Positions 9,545-18,158 of a DNA stretch of 64,000 nt are shown here, piece by piece. This DNA comes from JAUNSR01 sp036655355 (GTDB taxonomy: Bacteria > Bacteroidota > Bacteroidia > Bacteroidales > JAUNSR01): assembly GCA_036655355.1 (NCBI GenBank), contig JAVVQG010000008.1, positions 62,001 to 126,000 of the forward strand. The letters are read 5' to 3'. Under the pieces are notes generated by a model. That model was not told where the DNA came from. It was given only the letters and a program-made list of their open reading frames with translations, and made no database searches. The position numbers and the translations under genes were made by a program. Position 1 is the stretch's first letter. Each line of letters begins with the position of its first letter.

Positions 9545-9999
9545 AATAACGATTGTTCAAAAAGAAGGAGTAGTAAGTCCATTGAATGCTATACAGCTGT
9601 ATTTCTCCCCAGATGTAGAAATGTCCGGCTATGACGTAATTGAAATTTATAGAAGTCGTTTTCAGATCGAGTTCAATTTTCGCGATGCTAAACAGCATGC
9701 TGAACTCTGTGGTTCACAAAGTCGCGATATTGACAAGATTAATTTTAACTTTAATGCCTCTCTGACCACAGTAAATCTAGCAAAGGCGTATGCTATCAAG
9801 CCAAACAAGCCTTTTTCAATGGCTTCTGTTAAAACAGTGATGCACAATGCTTTCCTGCTCGAAAGATTTATTGCGGTGTCCGGTATTAATCCGAACAGAA
9901 ACTTAAATGACAGACTTTTCAAAGAACTCGTTGAGTTTGCGGCTATTGCCGCTTAGCTCCAATATTGGGTTTTATCGAATATAATAACGAACTATTGTA
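9545..9999 (+). pseudogene. C-terminal remnant of DDE transposase (copy 2)
   Basis: The frame is open from about 9545 (VQKEGVVSPLNAIQLYFSP) and reads GYDVIEIYRSRFQIEFNFRD then NASLTTVNLAKAYAI, the Glu-containing end of an IS4-like catalytic domain, stopping at 9956. The N-terminal two thirds are missing. The 3' half and the following 43 bp match copy 1 (1800-1940) closely, which shows that both come from the same element type. The downstream match ends where the hairpin at 9999 starts, which may mark the old element end. Confidence 0.75.
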
Positions 10000-10051
10000 A
10001 AAGCAGAAAAGCCAAGATAATCACATCGACTATCTTGGCTTTTCTGCTTTT
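9999..10051. terminator. long perfect hairpin, bidirectional terminator
   Basis: A 21-bp perfect stem (AAAAGCAGAAAAGCCAAGAT at 9999 with its complement ending at 10051) has an 11-nt loop. The A-rich and T-rich flanks allow termination in either direction. It abuts the transposase remnant. Confidence 0.8.
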
Positions 10052-10078
10052 ACTATTGGATTAATATAATTGGTGTTT

Positions 10079-10172
10079 TGGAACGAACTGACGACAAAGT
10101 TTATTACAGTCTCGAAATCACAGGAAAATCAAATGCTGATTAACTTTTGTCCAATAAAAGTTGGCAAGTCCA
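10079..10172. repeat. 94-bp direct repeat, copy 2
   Basis: Matches 745-838 in the same orientation, nearly unchanged over the first about 60 bases (TGGAACGAACTGACGACAAA onward) and with scattered changes after that. Between here and 10352 I see no gene, only degenerate sequence. Confidence 0.7.
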
Positions 10173-10352
10173 CTCTTCTTGCAGTTGAATGTTCCAACCT
10201 AAGGCCACAACCCCAAGGGGTTTCTTTGAAATTATAACGTCCCTCTATTCCTAAGCAACCGTTTATCTCTGAGCCGTCCCTCCATGATAACTACCTAAGG
10301 TGTATTAAGTCCTGCTGGAATCTCTCCTTCAAATCATTTTTAACTACATAAA

Positions 10353-10393
10353 GAAACCGGTACCTATTCACGAATAGAAGGGATACCGGTTTC
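10353..10393 (-). terminator. terminator of the toxin-antitoxin operon
   Basis: GAAACCGGTA (10353-10362) pairs with TACCGGTTTC (10384-10393), and an inner CTATT/AATAG stem extends it. It lies 7 bp past the toxin stop on the minus strand. Confidence 0.65.
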
Positions 10394-10399
10394 CATATT

Positions 10400-10669
10400 T
10401 TAGAATAATTCGGAGTGACTGCCAAGCCGTAGAATATCTATGAAATCGTTTTTCTCATCAAGCCAAATGAGTAGAAAATCCCCCTCAATATGACATTCAA
10501 GGCATCCTTTGTATTGGCCGATTAGCCAATGAGCTTTTAACTCTGTTGGGAGCTCTTCTTCGTTTTCGAGTAGCCGAAGGACTTCCAATAGTTTTTCTAA
10601 TTTTTTTGGCTGGTTGCGATATTTCTTAAAATCTTTCTTGTATTGCGTGCTATAGCGTAATATTTTCAT
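10400..10669 (-). CDS. YafQ-family (RelE-like) mRNA interferase toxin
   Basis: An 89-residue protein with the YafQ pattern: YSTQYKKDFKKYRNQPKK at the N-terminus, then HWLIGQYKGCLECHIEGDFL and LIWLDE, ending LRLGSHSELF. In YafQ/RelE toxins the two His residues in the HxLxG-ECHI block and the C-terminal His/Phe form the ribosome-dependent mRNA-cleaving site, and all are present here, so the toxin looks intact. Its start overlaps the antitoxin stop by 4 bp, giving translational coupling. Predicted role: growth inhibition when the labile antitoxin is lost, which stabilises this accessory region. Confidence 0.85.
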   Translation of the reverse strand: MKILRYSTQYKKDFKKYRNQPKKLEKLLEVLRLLENEEELPTELKAHWLIGQYKGCLECHIEGDFLLIWLDEKNDFIDILRLGSHSELF

Positions 10670-10917
10670 TCTTCACACGACTTTATGAATGCTTCCATAC
10701 TGCTTGTGTCAATCGTTCCGGCATATTTCCCAGCTTTAGCCTCTTCAATGGCAGCAATAGTCGTATTATTGGGCTCATTGTAAATAATCTCCATCAAGAT
10801 GCTTTCCACATAGTTATTTAGGCTCCGATGCTCTTTCTTCGCTTCTTCTTTTAGACGATCAAGCAGATCCGAACTAAGTCGGAATGCCGTCTGCTTTCTG
10901 TTTATGATAGCTTCCAT
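10666..10917 (-). CDS. ribbon-helix-helix antitoxin
   Basis: I choose ATG at 10917 (MEAIINRKQTAFRLSSDLLD) over a start 15 codons earlier, because the upstream stretch contains the repeated promoter/operator elements. The 83-residue product opens with the RHH beta strand (KQTAFRLSSDLL) and helix pair (RLKEEAKKEHRSLNNYVES), the DNA-binding dimer fold. The C-terminal part (AAIEEAKAGKYAGTIDTSSM) is of the type that wraps the toxin. It precedes and overlaps the YafQ-like toxin by 4 bp and should repress its own operon. Confidence 0.8.
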   Translation of the reverse strand: MEAIINRKQTAFRLSSDLLDRLKEEAKKEHRSLNNYVESILMEIIYNEPNNTTIAAIEEAKAGKYAGTIDTSSMEAFIKSCEE

Positions 10918-10936
10918 ATATGTTATATTATATATC

Positions 10937-10958
10937 ACAAATGTATAACAAATGTATA
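10937..10958 (-). promoter_or_regulatory. tandem 11-bp operator with twin -7 elements, antitoxin promoter
   Basis: ACAAATGTATA occurs twice back to back (10937-10947, 10948-10958). On the minus strand each copy contains TACATTTG, a match to the Bacteroidetes -7 element TAnnTTTG. An 11-bp repeat is one helical turn, the spacing expected for side-by-side RHH dimers, so the operator and promoter coincide 20 bp upstream of the antitoxin start. Confidence 0.55.
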
Positions 10959-11272
10959 ACACTTAAAAGGCATAAAAGATTTTTATTTTACCGATCGACA
11001 AGAACTAGTGTATTTACCCGTCGTTTCCCACTCGAAAGGGGAATCGACGAAAAAACGATAATACTACCTTTTTTTCGACCACTTGAGTACGTTGTTAAGT
11101 TTCAGTCTGTTAGAAGTCGAAATGACTCCTCTTGAAATTTCGCTCTTTTTTTGGTTAATTCTTCAGTGAAAGCAAGGGGGAGCGATGCGAATTCCTTCAA
11201 TAATTAACAGTCTCCCAGGGAAAATATCGAAGCATCCTGCAAAAAAGCACAGTGTTCCTAAAAAAAGGCGAT

Positions 11273-11345
11273 TTCCCGGCGGACGAAGGCTTATTTCATG
11301 GCGGACGAAGGCTTGTTCCCCGGCGGACGAAAGCTTGTTTCACGG
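11273..11345. repeat. 22-bp tandem repeat array (3.3 units)
   Basis: Units start at 11273, 11295 and 11317 with a partial one at 11339; the shared core is GGCGGACGAAGGCTTGT. The array lies in an 800-bp stretch (10963-11756) in which I find no convincing gene; the 60-codon frame across it is only the translated repeat. Confidence 0.75.
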
Positions 11346-11756
11346 CCGTCAAAACAACATTGTCTAGGCATCCGGTAAACGTTTTTCTGCTTCAGTAAAG
11401 GGTTTCGAAGGATCTTTGAGCCAGAAGTTAAGGGCGGCAATCCGCATTGGTCTATTGGTTTTAAAACGAGACTATTAACAATTTCATTTTTACATTGTTA
11501 ATCGAAAATGCGTTCATGGCTCTTTCTCTTTTTTAGCTGCGTAAGGATACCGATTGAATGTTAAATTTATGATTCAAGGCGATCAATCGTTGGTTTTTCG
11601 GCTCTTGCTACGCTAGAGAAGGATTCGGAGTCGATTCCGTGTATAGTTGAATAATTGTTTATTTTTGTAAATATAACAACTATTTCTATCAATTCGGTTG
11701 ATAATGAGAAATATAATCTGTTTTTTCTTCCTGTTCAATCGATTTCGGTCCCTTAT

Positions 11757-12263
11757 TTATAAACCCGGCATTTGCTCCCGGTTTTTGCTGATTTTCCGTT
11801 CTTGGCGGTTGATGGTGTTGTAACGTATGTAAGGAATACCTTTCTGATCGGCTATTTTCTCAATCTGTTTTTTGATTTTGCGTACATCTTTAAATCGCAT
11901 GAAGCCCAAGTTGATCTCTCTGTTGCCTTTTGCACCGGTGAATACCACCATGCTAGGGTAGAGCGTGATCGATTTGACGCCGTTCCAATGAATGCGGGTG
12001 GGGTATTTTGCAGTGGCATTTTTAAAGGCCATGGAATAGTCGTCGATGACGACATATTTACGGAGTTTATTGAGAACTCCGGAGAGAAATACAAAACCCA
12101 ATCCGAGGTACAGGGAAATAACCAAAAGTACTAACGGGCGCGGATTGTATTTGAAAGCTACAATTAGCGCTGCTCCTCCCAATAAGATGTGCAGAATGCC
12201 TAAAACAAGGTATCCTCTTTTATGTCGTTTTCCGGGTGAGTATTCGATCTTGAATTTTTCCAT
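11757..12263 (-). CDS. small membrane protein, two TM segments plus PH-like soluble domain
   Basis: A 168-residue protein with a short cytoplasmic head, two adjacent hydrophobic segments (GYLVLGILHILLGGAALIVA and LVLLVISLYLGLGFVFLSGV, about 18-70) and a soluble domain of about 80 residues (YVVIDDYSMAFKNATAKYP then IHWNGVKSITLYPSMVVFTG). That domain resembles the PH-like bacterial domain found in small Bacteroidetes membrane proteins. The tail is basic. It stands alone, between two repeat regions, and marks the right side of the accessory region. Function unknown. Confidence 0.55.
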   Translation of the reverse strand: MEKFKIEYSPGKRHKRGYLVLGILHILLGGAALIVAFKYNPRPLVLLVISLYLGLGFVFLSGVLNKLRKYVVIDDYSMAFKNATAKYPTRIHWNGVKSITLYPSMVVFTGAKGNREINLGFMRFKDVRKIKKQIEKIADQKGIPYIRYNTINRQERKISKNREQMPGL

Positions 12264-12391
12264 CTCAGTTTTTGTGCTTTTCTATTAAATTAAAACGTTC
12301 TGAGTTTGATTATTGTTTCACACGCAGCAGAATTTATTATTTTTCACTAAATTGCATCACGTCTCATTATCTCTTTAAAAAAGCAACCTAA

Positions 12392-12475
12392 TCCTATAAA
12401 AACGGCTCCGATTCCTATAAAAACGGCACCTGATCCTATAAAAACTACTCCGATTCCTATAAAAAACGTGTGAAC
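12392..12475. repeat. 21-bp tandem repeat array (4 units)
   Basis: Units start at 12392, 12413, 12434 and 12455, each beginning TCCTATAAAAAC, with alternating second halves. The frame through it (FIGIGVVFIGSGAVFIGIG) is an artefact of the 21-bp period being a multiple of three. Confidence 0.8.
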
Positions 12476-12484
12476 CTGCGGTTG

Positions 12485-12550
12485 AACTTTCGTGTAACCG
12501 CGCTTAAACTTTCGTGTTACCCTGCTTAAACCTTCGTGTAACCGCGGTCT
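12485..12550. repeat. 22-bp tandem repeat array (3 units)
   Basis: Units 12485-12506, 12507-12528 and 12529-12550 share AACTTTCGTGTAACCGCG-CTTA with a few changes. It lies 10 bp from the 21-bp array, in the gap before the glycoside hydrolase-like gene. In reverse complement it carries CACGAAAGTT. Confidence 0.8.
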
Positions 12551-12683
12551 CGACACCTTTTTCGTGCTTCCGGTAGATGTTTTCTCCTTTCCCGTTACTA
12601 TTTCCCAAAAACAGGATCACTTTCATGCCGGATGTTCAGTTTTTCGTTCCTTTTGTTTATTTTTGGCCGTTATTCCCTGATTT

Positions 12684-14360
12684 ATGAATAAAAAGAAACT
12701 TATTACTCTTTTTCTGTCTCTGTGCGCTTTCACATTTCTCGCGGCTCAACCGGCGCAAGAGGTGCGCGCGGTATGGCTAACTACGAATTGGCAGTTGGAC
12801 TGGCCTTCGCGGACGGGTGTGTCTGAAAAAGTGCGATTGAATCAACAGGCGGAACTGTGTCGCATATTGGATCGGATCAAACAGGCCAACATGAACGTGG
12901 TGTTTTTCCAGTCGCGGGTGAGGGGAGAGGTGCTTTTTGAATCGGCTATTGAGCCGTGGAGTCGCTTCGTTTCAGGGAAATCAGGCGTGGCGCCCGAATA
13001 CGATCCGCTGGCTTTCGCCGTAGAGGAGTGCCATAAGCGCGGATTGCAATGTCATGCATGGATGGTCAGCATGCCGTTGGGCGGGATAAGTCAGATGAAA
13101 AAACAGGGAGCGCATTCACTCCTCAAACGAAAGCCTGCGATGGTGACCCTGCACAAAGGGGAGTATTACCTCGAGCCCTCTGATCCGGGCGCTGCCGAAT
13201 ACCTTGCGTCTTTAGCGGGCGAGATTGTTCAAAAATACGATGTGGATGGCGTTCATCTCGATTACATCCGTTATCCGGAAGAGGTGAAGGGGTATCCTGA
13301 CGCAAAGATGTATCAAAAAAGCGGTACGACACTGAGTCTGGAGGATTGGCGGCGTGAAAACATCAATCGGATCGTATTCGCCATTTATGACCGGGTGAAA
13401 GAGATCAAACCCTGGGTGAAGGTGAGTAGTGCGCCGTTGGGCCGTTTTCGCGATTTGCTCGGATTGAAACGATATGGCTGGGATGCTTACACGGCGGTGT
13501 ATCAGGATGCGCAATATTGGATGCGCCAGGGCAAACACGATTTGATTGCCCCGATGATGTATTATAAGGAGGAGTTGTTTTATCCTTATCTGATCGATTG
13601 GGTGATGAATAGTAACGGACGACCTGTGGTGAGCGGTCTGGGTGCCTATCGCCTGGATGCGCGCGAAGCCGACTGGGATCTTCGTGAACTCGATAACCAG
13701 GTGTTCTGGGGACGTCTCTTCGGAGCCGGGGGACAGGCGATTTATCGAACCGGAAATTTTATCGAGGATAAAAAAGGGTTGTCTCGTTTGCTGCAAGAGG
13801 AGCTTTATCGCAAACCGGCATGCTATCCTCCGATGAACTGGGTGGCGGATTCCATCGTGGAGAAGCCGACTGGGGTTTGCCTGGAGGAGGAAGTTGGAGG
13901 ATGGCGCATTTCATGGGTTCGGGAACCCGGATTTACGTATAATATATATGCCACCGATAAAAATGGGAAGTATGAATTGCTTGAACCGGCAGTTCATGAC
14001 TCCACTTTTTTCGTAGCTGCAAGTGAATGGGATGATCTGATTCCGCATTTTGGTATTTCAGCTGCGAATAAATATCATTATGAAAGCGAAATAGCACAAA
14101 TCCCATCCAGGTGTGCTTCCGGAGAGGTTAATTTGTGTTGTTTATTGAAAAAATCCTACGATAAAGATATAAAAGTATTAAGTTTGGGTGATTTTTCTAA
14201 ATACGATAGCTTCTCTATAATGAATATAGCCGGAGAGGAAGTTTACCGGGCCGCCGTTACGGGTGCTCATTACGACGTAGCGCTTCCGGCCGGTTATTAT
14301 CGGATAGTTATGCTTAATCAAGAGAGTGAAATAGAAAATAAATATATAATAGTAGAATAA
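12684..14360 (+). CDS. GHL10-type family 10-like glycosyl hydrolase
   Basis: An exported 558-residue protein: signal peptide (LITLFLSLCAFTFLAAQ), then EVRAVWLTTNWQLDWPSRTG, which opens the glycosyl-hydrolase-like 10 (formerly DUF187) TIM barrel, with VVFFQSRVRGEVLFES, HAWMVSMPLGG and DGVHLDYIRYPEE following in order. Asp and Glu on the strand ends are the likely catalytic residues by analogy. The C-terminal ~150 residues (after KPACYPPMNWV) form beta-sandwich-like material. Family members are periplasmic or surface enzymes, some linked to cell-wall-type glycans; the substrate here is not readable. The gene is followed 13 bp later by manA, and its GC is markedly higher than that of the DNA to the left. 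Confidence 0.8.
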   Translation: MNKKKLITLFLSLCAFTFLAAQPAQEVRAVWLTTNWQLDWPSRTGVSEKVRLNQQAELCRILDRIKQANMNVVFFQSRVRGEVLFESAIEPWSRFVSGKSGVAPEYDPLAFAVEECHKRGLQCHAWMVSMPLGGISQMKKQGAHSLLKRKPAMVTLHKGEYYLEPSDPGAAEYLASLAGEIVQKYDVDGVHLDYIRYPEEVKGYPDAKMYQKSGTTLSLEDWRRENINRIVFAIYDRVKEIKPWVKVSSAPLGRFRDLLGLKRYGWDAYTAVYQDAQYWMRQGKHDLIAPMMYYKEELFYPYLIDWVMNSNGRPVVSGLGAYRLDAREADWDLRELDNQVFWGRLFGAGGQAIYRTGNFIEDKKGLSRLLQEELYRKPACYPPMNWVADSIVEKPTGVCLEEEVGGWRISWVREPGFTYNIYATDKNGKYELLEPAVHDSTFFVAASEWDDLIPHFGISAANKYHYESEIAQIPSRCASGEVNLCCLLKKSYDKDIKVLSLGDFSKYDSFSIMNIAGEEVYRAAVTGAHYDVALPAGYYRIVMLNQESEIENKYIIVE

Positions 14361-14373
14361 GAACTTGGAGATC

Positions 14374-15354
14374 ATGAAATTATATCCTTTAAAATTCAAT
14401 CCCATTCTTCGTCCTATGATTTGGGGGGGTAATGATATCTGTAAATTCAAAAATATCAATACGGAAGAACTTGGTATCGGAGAAAGCTGGGAAATATCGG
14501 ATGTGAAAGATTCGGTTTCTGTAATCGCGAATGGAGAACTGGCGGGAAAAAGCCTAACCGAAGCGATTGCGATGTTTGGAGCTGAGTTGATGGGTGAGCA
14601 TGTGTTGGCCCGTTTTGGTAATACATTTCCTTTGTTAATTAAATTCATCGATGCTTCAAACGACTTGTCGATTCAGGTGCATCCGGATGATGAGTTAGCA
14701 CAGAAACGTCACAATTCTTTCGGGAAAACAGAGATGTGGTATGTAATCAATGCACGTGAAGGTGCCGGATTATATTCTGGTTTCTCTTCTGAAATTACAC
14801 CGGAGGAGTATGTGGAGCGCGTTGAGAAAAATACGTTCATGGACGTATTGAAACGTTACGAGGTGAAAGAGGGAGACGTTTTCTTCTTGCCAGCGGGACG
14901 TGTTCATGCAATCGGAAGCGGATTGTTTATTGCCGAAATTCAGCAGACTTCTGATGTGACTTATCGTATCTACGATTACAACCGTCGCGACAAAGAGGGC
15001 AATCGCAGAGAACTGCATACGGAATTAGCGAAAGATGCAATCGATTATACCGTAGAAGCGGATTATCGTACGCATTATGAATCAAAAAAGAATGAAGCGG
15101 TTGATTTGGTTGATTGCAACTATTTTCACACCAATCTGCTTGAGTTGGATGCAGCTTATACAAGAGACGTCAAAGCGCTTGATTCTTTCGTGATCTATAT
15201 CTGTATGGAGGGTGCCGCGATCCTAAAAACGGAAGATGGCGGTGATCTGAATGTGAAATGCGGAGAATCGATTCTGGTTCCTGCTTCTGCCGGCGTGTTG
15301 GAAATCATTCCGGAGGGTCAGGTGAAGATGATGGAAGTATACATTCCTGCTTAA
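14374..15354 (+). CDS. manA: mannose-6-phosphate isomerase, class I
   Basis: Cytosolic zinc enzyme that interconverts mannose-6-P and fructose-6-P, feeding GDP-mannose synthesis or mannose use. ATG 14374 (MKLYPLKFNPILRPMIWGG) is preferred to an upstream TTG at 14365. The 326-residue length fits the short bacterial type. Metal-binding motifs are visible: IQVHPDDELA (Gln, His), then GKTEMWYVI (Glu) and AGRVHAIGSGLFIAEIQQ with its His and the conserved Gln residues. The C-terminal small jelly roll is present. It follows the GHL10 gene by 13 bp, so the two may be co-transcribed. Confidence 0.92.
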   Translation: MKLYPLKFNPILRPMIWGGNDICKFKNINTEELGIGESWEISDVKDSVSVIANGELAGKSLTEAIAMFGAELMGEHVLARFGNTFPLLIKFIDASNDLSIQVHPDDELAQKRHNSFGKTEMWYVINAREGAGLYSGFSSEITPEEYVERVEKNTFMDVLKRYEVKEGDVFFLPAGRVHAIGSGLFIAEIQQTSDVTYRIYDYNRRDKEGNRRELHTELAKDAIDYTVEADYRTHYESKKNEAVDLVDCNYFHTNLLELDAAYTRDVKALDSFVIYICMEGAAILKTEDGGDLNVKCGESILVPASAGVLEIIPEGQVKMMEVYIPA

Positions 15355-15392
15355 AGATCGAAAACAATCCGGAATTTCGGATGTGATAAAAT

Positions 15393-15440
15393 AGACAAGG
15401 CTGTCGTGAAGATAAACTTCACGTCAGCCTTTTGTCTTTT
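15393..15440. terminator. bidirectional terminator between manA and malQ
   Basis: AGACAAGGCTG-CGTGAAG pairs with CTTCACG-CAGCCTTTTGTCT, with a small mismatch and a 5-nt loop, followed by TTTT. It lies between the two convergent genes. Confidence 0.75.
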
Positions 15441-15476
15441 ACAGAATAAACACCCATCACATATGAAATAAACACA

Positions 15477-18158
15477 TCAGGAATCTCTTCCCGATTTAAG
15501 AATCATCATTCGTACCTTCTTATTGAACGTATCCGCTTTCAAAAGCTGATCCAAGGTAAGGTGCATTCGATAGCGCCAGTAATGGCGTGGGATCGCCGGA
15601 ATATTGATTCGCTCATCCGCCGGATTCTCCCTGCGAATGGTCTCATCCATCGAAAGCCAATCCTGCAATGGGAAAATAGCCAGGATAGAAGGGGATTTCA
15701 GATGTTGGTCGATGATCTTCTCACATACCCACGGTTCGCAGAAATAGGGTGCCGCTCCCACCTCATGCAATACGTTGTTGAAGAAACGTTGCGTTTTCGC
15801 ACGATCTTCTTCCCACCAGCCGCGCAATGTGCTCATGTCGTGGGTGGAGGTTGTGCACACCGATAGATAAGGATAGTAGGCCGGAATGCCGAATTCGTGC
15901 GTCGGGTCTTTCGGCATGCGCTGGATTTCCAGACTCAGGATCTGCAGGTCGGCCATCACATCCGGTACGCAATGCGGAATCATGCCCAGGTCTTCGCCGC
16001 AAACGAGCATATCGGTTGAGGAGATCAACGGCGGCAGTTTGCGCATCGCCTCGTGACGCCAGAAATCATCGTGTCGATGATAGAAGAAGTCGTCATACAA
16101 GCGGTTGAATGCATTTCGTTCCTGTTCGTTCAATCCCCGGTATGAATAGGTATATTGAGCCGAGATGCGGGGATGGTATTTCCCCGGATCGCGCGGATCG
16201 GGAACAAACAATACATCTGCGATCAGTTCATACAATCCGTTTCTGATTCGTTTCGACTTATCGTCATTTTGTCCCACGAAGTAGTTTTCCACCTCTTTCT
16301 GCGTATCGAACTCCTTTTTCATGACATAGGTGTCGTCGTGCGCTTTCTCTAAGAACTTTTCAATAACCTCTTCGGTATATTCCCCAAAGATATCGCTCAA
16401 GAAATAGCGTCGAATGTAAGGCGTTGCGTGACGTTCTTGGTTGAACCAGAAATCAAAATAAGTCATCTCCTGCGGATAGAAAGGAAGTGCGGGGTTGAAA
16501 TGGCCCAATAAGCCTTGTACCGCTTTCTCCGGAATTTCCCAGATCCGGAAGAATCCCAGGATGTGGTCGATGCGGTAGGCATCGAAGTAATCGGCCATTT
16601 TGCGGAAACGTTTCTTCCACCATGCGAACTGGTCTTTTTCCATCTCGCTCCAGTTGTAGGTGGGGAATCCCCAGTTCTGACCCTCTTTCGAGAAGTCGTC
16701 CGGAGGTGCGCCTGCCTGGCTGTTCATATTGAAAAGCGAGGTGTCGCTCCAAGCGTCCACACTGTCACGGCTGATACCGATCGGAATGTCCCCTTTGAGT
16801 ACCACGCCGTTCTGATGTGCGTAATTGCGCACTTCGAACAACTGTTTGTGAAGGTGGTACTGGATGAAGAAATGGATCGAGATCTCCCGGTAATAAGGGG
16901 AGTCGGGGGCACACAGCTTTTCTATCTCTTTTTTATCGTAATTTGAATGGTTTTTCCAGTAATTGAAACTAGCCGTTTGGTTCTGATCGCGCAGGTAGCA
17001 GAACGCCGCATACGGGATGAGCCAATCTTTATTTTGTTTGAAGAAGTTCTTGTAATCCGTGCTATTGAGCGTTAGATCCCCCTGTTCCGTAAAGATGTCT
17101 TGAAGGTATTCCCATTTTCCCTGCGTCACGAGTTCATAATCGATCTCCTGTAATTTATTCAGATGTTCCCGCTTTTCGTAATACGCCTGCATCTTGGCAT
17201 TCTCTTTTAGGATACCCACCTCTTCGAGGTTGATATATACGGGATGTAGTGCGAAAATGGAATTCGCATTGTAGGGATAGGAGTCCACCCAGGTGTGGGT
17301 CATCGTGGTATCGTTGATCGGGAGGACCTGAATCATGCGTTGGCCGGTCTGAACCGCCCAGTCCACCATTCTGCGAAGGTCTGTGAACTCGCCGATTCCG
17401 TACCCCGTTTCCGAACGGAGCGAAAATACGGGAATGGCTATTCCGGCACCTTTCCATGCAGGCAGCGGGTTGTTGAGGTAAAGTCCCGAGAGAACGATGT
17501 CTTGATCGGGCGTTACTCCGGTTGGGTCGAATACCCGGTTGGGACCGTTTTCCCATGCCAAGGGTTTCTGACTTTGCGTGTCAATCACCAGGAATTTATA
17601 TTCGCAAGGTAGGGTGATCTCTTTCAGGGGTAACGCGACGCTCCATTCGGGCGTTTTCAGGCAATCCATCGGAAGTGCCGCATGGGCATCCCAATTTCCC
17701 AACGCACCGGATGCGCCGCAAATAGCCAGCGATTCGTTCTTACGCAGTGTGGGTGCGAAACAACGGATGGTTAGGGTCGGTGTGTTTTCGGGCGTTTTCC
17801 CTTTTTTATTTTTATGTGAAAAGATGTCATTGGTAAAAGCGGAAGAGAAGAACGGTTTGTCGGCCGGAAGGCTTTGCCAATGATCGTAAACCAAAACAGT
17901 GTCTTCATTTCCCTCTTGGATGTGATGCGGTTCACCCCATTCGGAGGAGATAACCGTGTCATTTTCCCCTATATAATAGTGATAGGATATCGCTTTATCT
18001 GTGTTGATATCTACTTCGAGACTCCATTTCCCGTCGTTCAGATAATTCATTGCAAGTGCTTTCTTCGGATCGGAGGCTCCTAATTCAGGGTTTGGTCCTG
18101 TTATATATACAGTCTGACCCCAAATGGTGTGATATTCAAGGTTAAATATGATTTTCAT
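15477..18158 (-). CDS. malQ: 4-alpha-glucanotransferase (amylomaltase, GH77) with two CBM20 domains
   Basis: Cytosolic enzyme that moves maltosyl/oligoglucosyl units between alpha-1,4-glucans during maltodextrin or glycogen metabolism. The 893-residue product has two N-terminal starch-binding CBM20 modules (about 1-100 and 125-235; each has the LG-W-DP pattern, e.g. GASGALGNWDAHAALPMDC), then the GH77 barrel. The barrel shows ETGYGIGEFTDLRRMVDWA, the nucleophile region YRIDHILGFFRIWEIP, acid/base region VCGEDLGMIPHCVPDVM and STHDMSTLRGWW. This long form with CBMs is the one usual in Bacteroidales. It is monocistronic, convergent with manA. Confidence 0.93.
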   Translation of the reverse strand: MKIIFNLEYHTIWGQTVYITGPNPELGASDPKKALAMNYLNDGKWSLEVDINTDKAISYHYYIGENDTVISSEWGEPHHIQEGNEDTVLVYDHWQSLPADKPFFSSAFTNDIFSHKNKKGKTPENTPTLTIRCFAPTLRKNESLAICGASGALGNWDAHAALPMDCLKTPEWSVALPLKEITLPCEYKFLVIDTQSQKPLAWENGPNRVFDPTGVTPDQDIVLSGLYLNNPLPAWKGAGIAIPVFSLRSETGYGIGEFTDLRRMVDWAVQTGQRMIQVLPINDTTMTHTWVDSYPYNANSIFALHPVYINLEEVGILKENAKMQAYYEKREHLNKLQEIDYELVTQGKWEYLQDIFTEQGDLTLNSTDYKNFFKQNKDWLIPYAAFCYLRDQNQTASFNYWKNHSNYDKKEIEKLCAPDSPYYREISIHFFIQYHLHKQLFEVRNYAHQNGVVLKGDIPIGISRDSVDAWSDTSLFNMNSQAGAPPDDFSKEGQNWGFPTYNWSEMEKDQFAWWKKRFRKMADYFDAYRIDHILGFFRIWEIPEKAVQGLLGHFNPALPFYPQEMTYFDFWFNQERHATPYIRRYFLSDIFGEYTEEVIEKFLEKAHDDTYVMKKEFDTQKEVENYFVGQNDDKSKRIRNGLYELIADVLFVPDPRDPGKYHPRISAQYTYSYRGLNEQERNAFNRLYDDFFYHRHDDFWRHEAMRKLPPLISSTDMLVCGEDLGMIPHCVPDVMADLQILSLEIQRMPKDPTHEFGIPAYYPYLSVCTTSTHDMSTLRGWWEEDRAKTQRFFNNVLHEVGAAPYFCEPWVCEKIIDQHLKSPSILAIFPLQDWLSMDETIRRENPADERINIPAIPRHYWRYRMHLTLDQLLKADTFNKKVRMMILKSGRDS

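Noticed and set aside
745..10172. Composite transposon defined by the 94-bp repeats
   Set aside because: No intact transposase, no inverted ends and no target duplication were seen; only a repeat pair can be claimed.
11185..11367. 60-residue plus-strand protein
   Set aside because: It runs through the 22-bp tandem array and has no homology pattern or ribosome site.
12347..12556. 69-residue minus-strand protein with FIGxGxVF repeats
   Set aside because: It is the translation of the 21-bp tandem array; composition and lack of flanking coding signal argue against a gene.
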